From an uncultured Duncaniella sp. (GTDB lineage Bacteria > Bacteroidota > Bacteroidia > Bacteroidales > Muribaculaceae): a DNA stretch of 64,000 nucleotides. How positions within the stretch are numbered: position 1 is the first letter of the stretch; each line of letters begins with the position of its first letter. Location: assembly GCA_910578515.1 (NCBI GenBank), contig CAJTQR010000001.1, positions 868,001 through 932,000 on the forward strand, in the 5' to 3' direction. The notes beneath the pieces are model-generated. The model ran no database searches and was not told the origin of the DNA. It was given only the letters and a program-made list of their open reading frames with translations. Made by a program: the position numbers and the translations under genes. Shown here piece after piece: positions 62,128 to 64,000 of the stretch.

Positions 62128-63825
62128 CTATACGATTAAGGGTACTATCATCCCGGCAAGGATAAGCGTCACGCTACCGACAGCATACGTCACGGTATAA
62201 CTCATGGCCGGAAGTGTGCTGTCAAGGCTATCCTGTATGGCACCGAGGGCCGCGACAGCATTACGACCTCCTGCCACACAACCCAATGTCACTGCCGGAG
62301 GGAAATGGAACAATCGTCCACCGATAAGGATAGCAAGCACCAAAGGCACGGTGGTACACACCATACCAACAAGAAACATTTCCATTCCAACTTTCTGCAA
62401 TCCGGGAATGAATGTGGGACCCGCACCAAGCCCAACCACAGCAATAAACATGTTCAGACCCATATTATTCATAAACCAAATCACCGGACGAGGAATCCGT
62501 CCGAAGGTAGGACGCCTGTTTCTCAACCACCCCAACACCAAGCCGGCAAGAATCGCGCCACCGCTTGTGGATAATGATACCGGTATACCCTTGAAATATA
62601 CAGTCAACGCACCGATAAAACATCCTATCGCTATGCCAAGTCCTGTAAATGTCATGTCAGTCTCCTCTGTGGGACGGTCAGAATATCCAATCTCGGGCAC
62701 AGCCTCCGCCACATCCTGGGGCAGCCCCACAAGAGTGAGTATATCACCGGCCTCAAGCTCCGTGCGACTGTGCATGGGGACGGAATTATCATCACGAATC
62801 ACCTTGCGCACCATAACCCCGCGCATATAATCCTTACGGCGCAATTCACCGAGGGTCAGACCGGCGACTCCCGATTTGGCAACAGTGACTGGAAGATTCT
62901 CAGCGGTGAAATTAAGCAATTCGTGGTCGGTTATTTCCGGACCAATCCATCCGGCATCATCAATTATAGATTCGCGGCGACCACTCAGCACAATCACATC
63001 ACCTTTTCGTATCCTCAACTCAGGCTGAGGGTCAAGAATTTCGCCACGCAAGCGCAAACGCTCTACAAAATGTCGCAGCCCCATTTCCTTTATATGCCGT
63101 TCCACCTCTTCCACCGACCGTGAACGATTGAAATAATCAGAGTTAACTTTGTAAGCCCTGAACGATATGGGCCTATTTGCCACAAATGTCCCGGGCTCAG
63201 GAGTAAAATCACCTGAATCCATCTCAGCCTCAAGCCTGGCGGTCTGTTCCTTGACCTTAGTGAGCCCTCCGAGTAATACCGGGCCGAAATTGGCTATAAT
63301 CCATGCAGAGCCGATAGTGCCAAACACATAGCATACGGCATAACATGCCGGAATAATCTCAAGATATGATTTCTCTACATCGTCCGGAAGCCCTAACGAC
63401 TGGATGGTTCCGGAGCCAACACCAATGACTGCTGAAAACGCCTGAGAACCGGAGAAGAGCCCTACCGCCATACCCTTGTTGTAGCCCATGGCTATACTTA
63501 CTATGACCACAGTGGCTATACACAGCACGGTTTCAATCAATGCAAATCCAATCTGTTTCAATCCGTCACCCTTGAGCGAGCGGAAAAACTGAGGACCGAC
63601 ACTGTAGCCTATGGCAAACAGAAACAGCATGAACGACACATTTTTCAACTCATCAGAGACCGGAATATCCAACTGACCTATCACAACACCCACAATGAGT
63701 GTAGCAGTCACCGGTCCAAGAGAAAACGATTTATATTTCAACCCGCCAAGCCAAAATCCTAAACCTAAAGTAAGGAAAATAGGAATGACAGGATTATCTC
63801 GTAATATTTCAGATATCCATTCCAT
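62128..63825 (-). CDS. AspT/YidE/YbjL-family transporter with two RCK_C domains
   Basis: 565 residues from the ATG at 63825 (MEWISEILRDNPVIPIF). Two membrane halves of about five helices each belong to the AspT/YidE/YbjL duplication domain (PF06826). They flank two TrkA-C-type regulatory domains at about residues 205-375 (IRKGDVIVLSGRRESIID, ELEAGDILTLVGLPQDVAEA). Repeated glycine-rich motifs (FSGSQAFSAVIGVGSGT, LGCVAGGRNAVAALGAI) mark the transport core. Relatives exchange aspartate for alanine or export other acids; the substrate cannot be told here. Confidence 0.88.
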   Translation of the reverse strand: MEWISEILRDNPVIPIFLTLGLGFWLGGLKYKSFSLGPVTATLIVGVVIGQLDIPVSDELKNVSFMLFLFAIGYSVGPQFFRSLKGDGLKQIGFALIETVLCIATVVIVSIAMGYNKGMAVGLFSGSQAFSAVIGVGSGTIQSLGLPDDVEKSYLEIIPACYAVCYVFGTIGSAWIIANFGPVLLGGLTKVKEQTARLEAEMDSGDFTPEPGTFVANRPISFRAYKVNSDYFNRSRSVEEVERHIKEMGLRHFVERLRLRGEILDPQPELRIRKGDVIVLSGRRESIIDDAGWIGPEITDHELLNFTAENLPVTVAKSGVAGLTLGELRRKDYMRGVMVRKVIRDDNSVPMHSRTELEAGDILTLVGLPQDVAEAVPEIGYSDRPTEETDMTFTGLGIAIGCFIGALTVYFKGIPVSLSTSGGAILAGLVLGWLRNRRPTFGRIPRPVIWFMNNMGLNMFIAVVGLGAGPTFIPGLQKVGMEMFLVGMVCTTVPLVLAILIGGRLFHFPPAVTLGCVAGGRNAVAALGAIQDSLDSTLPAMSYTVTYAVGSVTLILAGMIVPLIV

Positions 63826-63925
63826 AAACAAATATGTTACAAAGAGTTTTGAGGTTCCCTATCAGCAACCTCTCAATTCAAATTCAAAATAACGCATCAG
63901 CCGTGACCCGGCATATGTGCAAGGC

Positions 63926-64000
63926 TCAACTTCCTTTCAAAAGACGGAATATAAATTCAAGTCCACCGGACTCGGAATTGCGCACGGTTATGTCGCCATT
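63926..64000 (-). CDS. C-terminal end of a probable histidine kinase (partial)
   Basis: Only the last 24 codons are in the window. NGDITVRNSESGGLEFIFRL looks like the final strand and G box of a HATPase_c domain (NGG..GGLEF..RL pattern), so the gene is probably a sensor histidine kinase. It lies about 100 bases upstream of the transporter gene and reads in the same direction. Confidence 0.55.
   Translation of the reverse strand, partial: NGDITVRNSESGGLEFIFRLLKGS

Noticed and set aside
1..64000. CRISPR arrays, rRNA or tRNA genes
   Set aside because: No regularly spaced repeats, no Cas-like genes, and no cloverleaf or rRNA-like segments were recognised.

Overview
The window looks like chromosomal DNA from a gut Bacteroidales bacterium, most likely a Muribaculaceae-type genome. 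The order is better supported than the family. Evidence seen in the sequence: several promoters fit the Bacteroidota sigma pattern (TTTG, 19-20 bases, TAnnTTTG), start codons lack clear Shine-Dalgarno sites, and there are many Cys-lipobox and '..YAQ' signal peptides. The gene content also fits the phylum: fused aspartate kinase/homoserine dehydrogenase, a phosphoglycerate-mutase-like homoserine kinase, an EF-G paralog with an altered G3 motif, methylmalonyl-CoA mutase mutAB, and an NBU-like mobilizable element. I found no rRNA, tRNA or CRISPR array.

Layout. Positions 1 to about 11.5 kb hold an integrative mobilizable element (IME) written right to left: zinc-finger/HTH protein, tyrosine integrase, membrane protein, HTH/excisionase-like protein, VapE helicase, Toprim-type protein, candidate oriT, relaxase, MobC, a membrane protein, and a PLD-SNF2 helicase cut by the window edge. 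The element abuts the 3' end of mnmE. Positions 11.5-35.8 kb are mostly core genes: mnmE, a secreted nuclease, an FdtA/FdtB-like sugar pair, EF-G2, alaS, rpmE2, an M64 peptidase, a GNAT protein, pyrF, prfA, an acetylxylan esterase, a DUF1593 protein, and the threonine operon (thrA, homoserine kinase, thrC).

Positions 35.87-46.4 kb form an AT-rich accessory island, all on the minus strand. Its left part is a tightly overlapping six-gene operon encoding envelope or secreted proteins: a small exported protein, a DUF4384 protein, a WG-repeat/caspase protease, an L,D-transpeptidase, an AbiGi-like protein and a transglutaminase-like protein. A roughly 330-nt RNA precedes it, with a nested 27-bp long-range helix and an intrinsic terminator ending about 57 nt before the first start codon. 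The right part carries an RDD-plus-EreA/ChaN-like fusion, an Ig-like lipoprotein, a small exported peptide and a KilA-N fragment. A 39-bp promoter-like repeat (38/39 identical) lies at 42.82 and 46.64 kb.

Positions 46.8-64 kb return to core metabolism: mutA-mutB, an iron alcohol dehydrogenase, a small AT-rich zone of lipoproteins and gene remnants (52.1-55.2 kb), fabI, uvrB-ygiQ, two lipoproteins, an AspT/YidE-type transporter and the last 24 codons of a probable histidine kinase.

The best candidate for an undescribed system is the structured leader RNA plus the caspase/L,D-transpeptidase/AbiGi/transglutaminase operon. Its parts suggest a regulated envelope-protease or defence module, but its function is inference.
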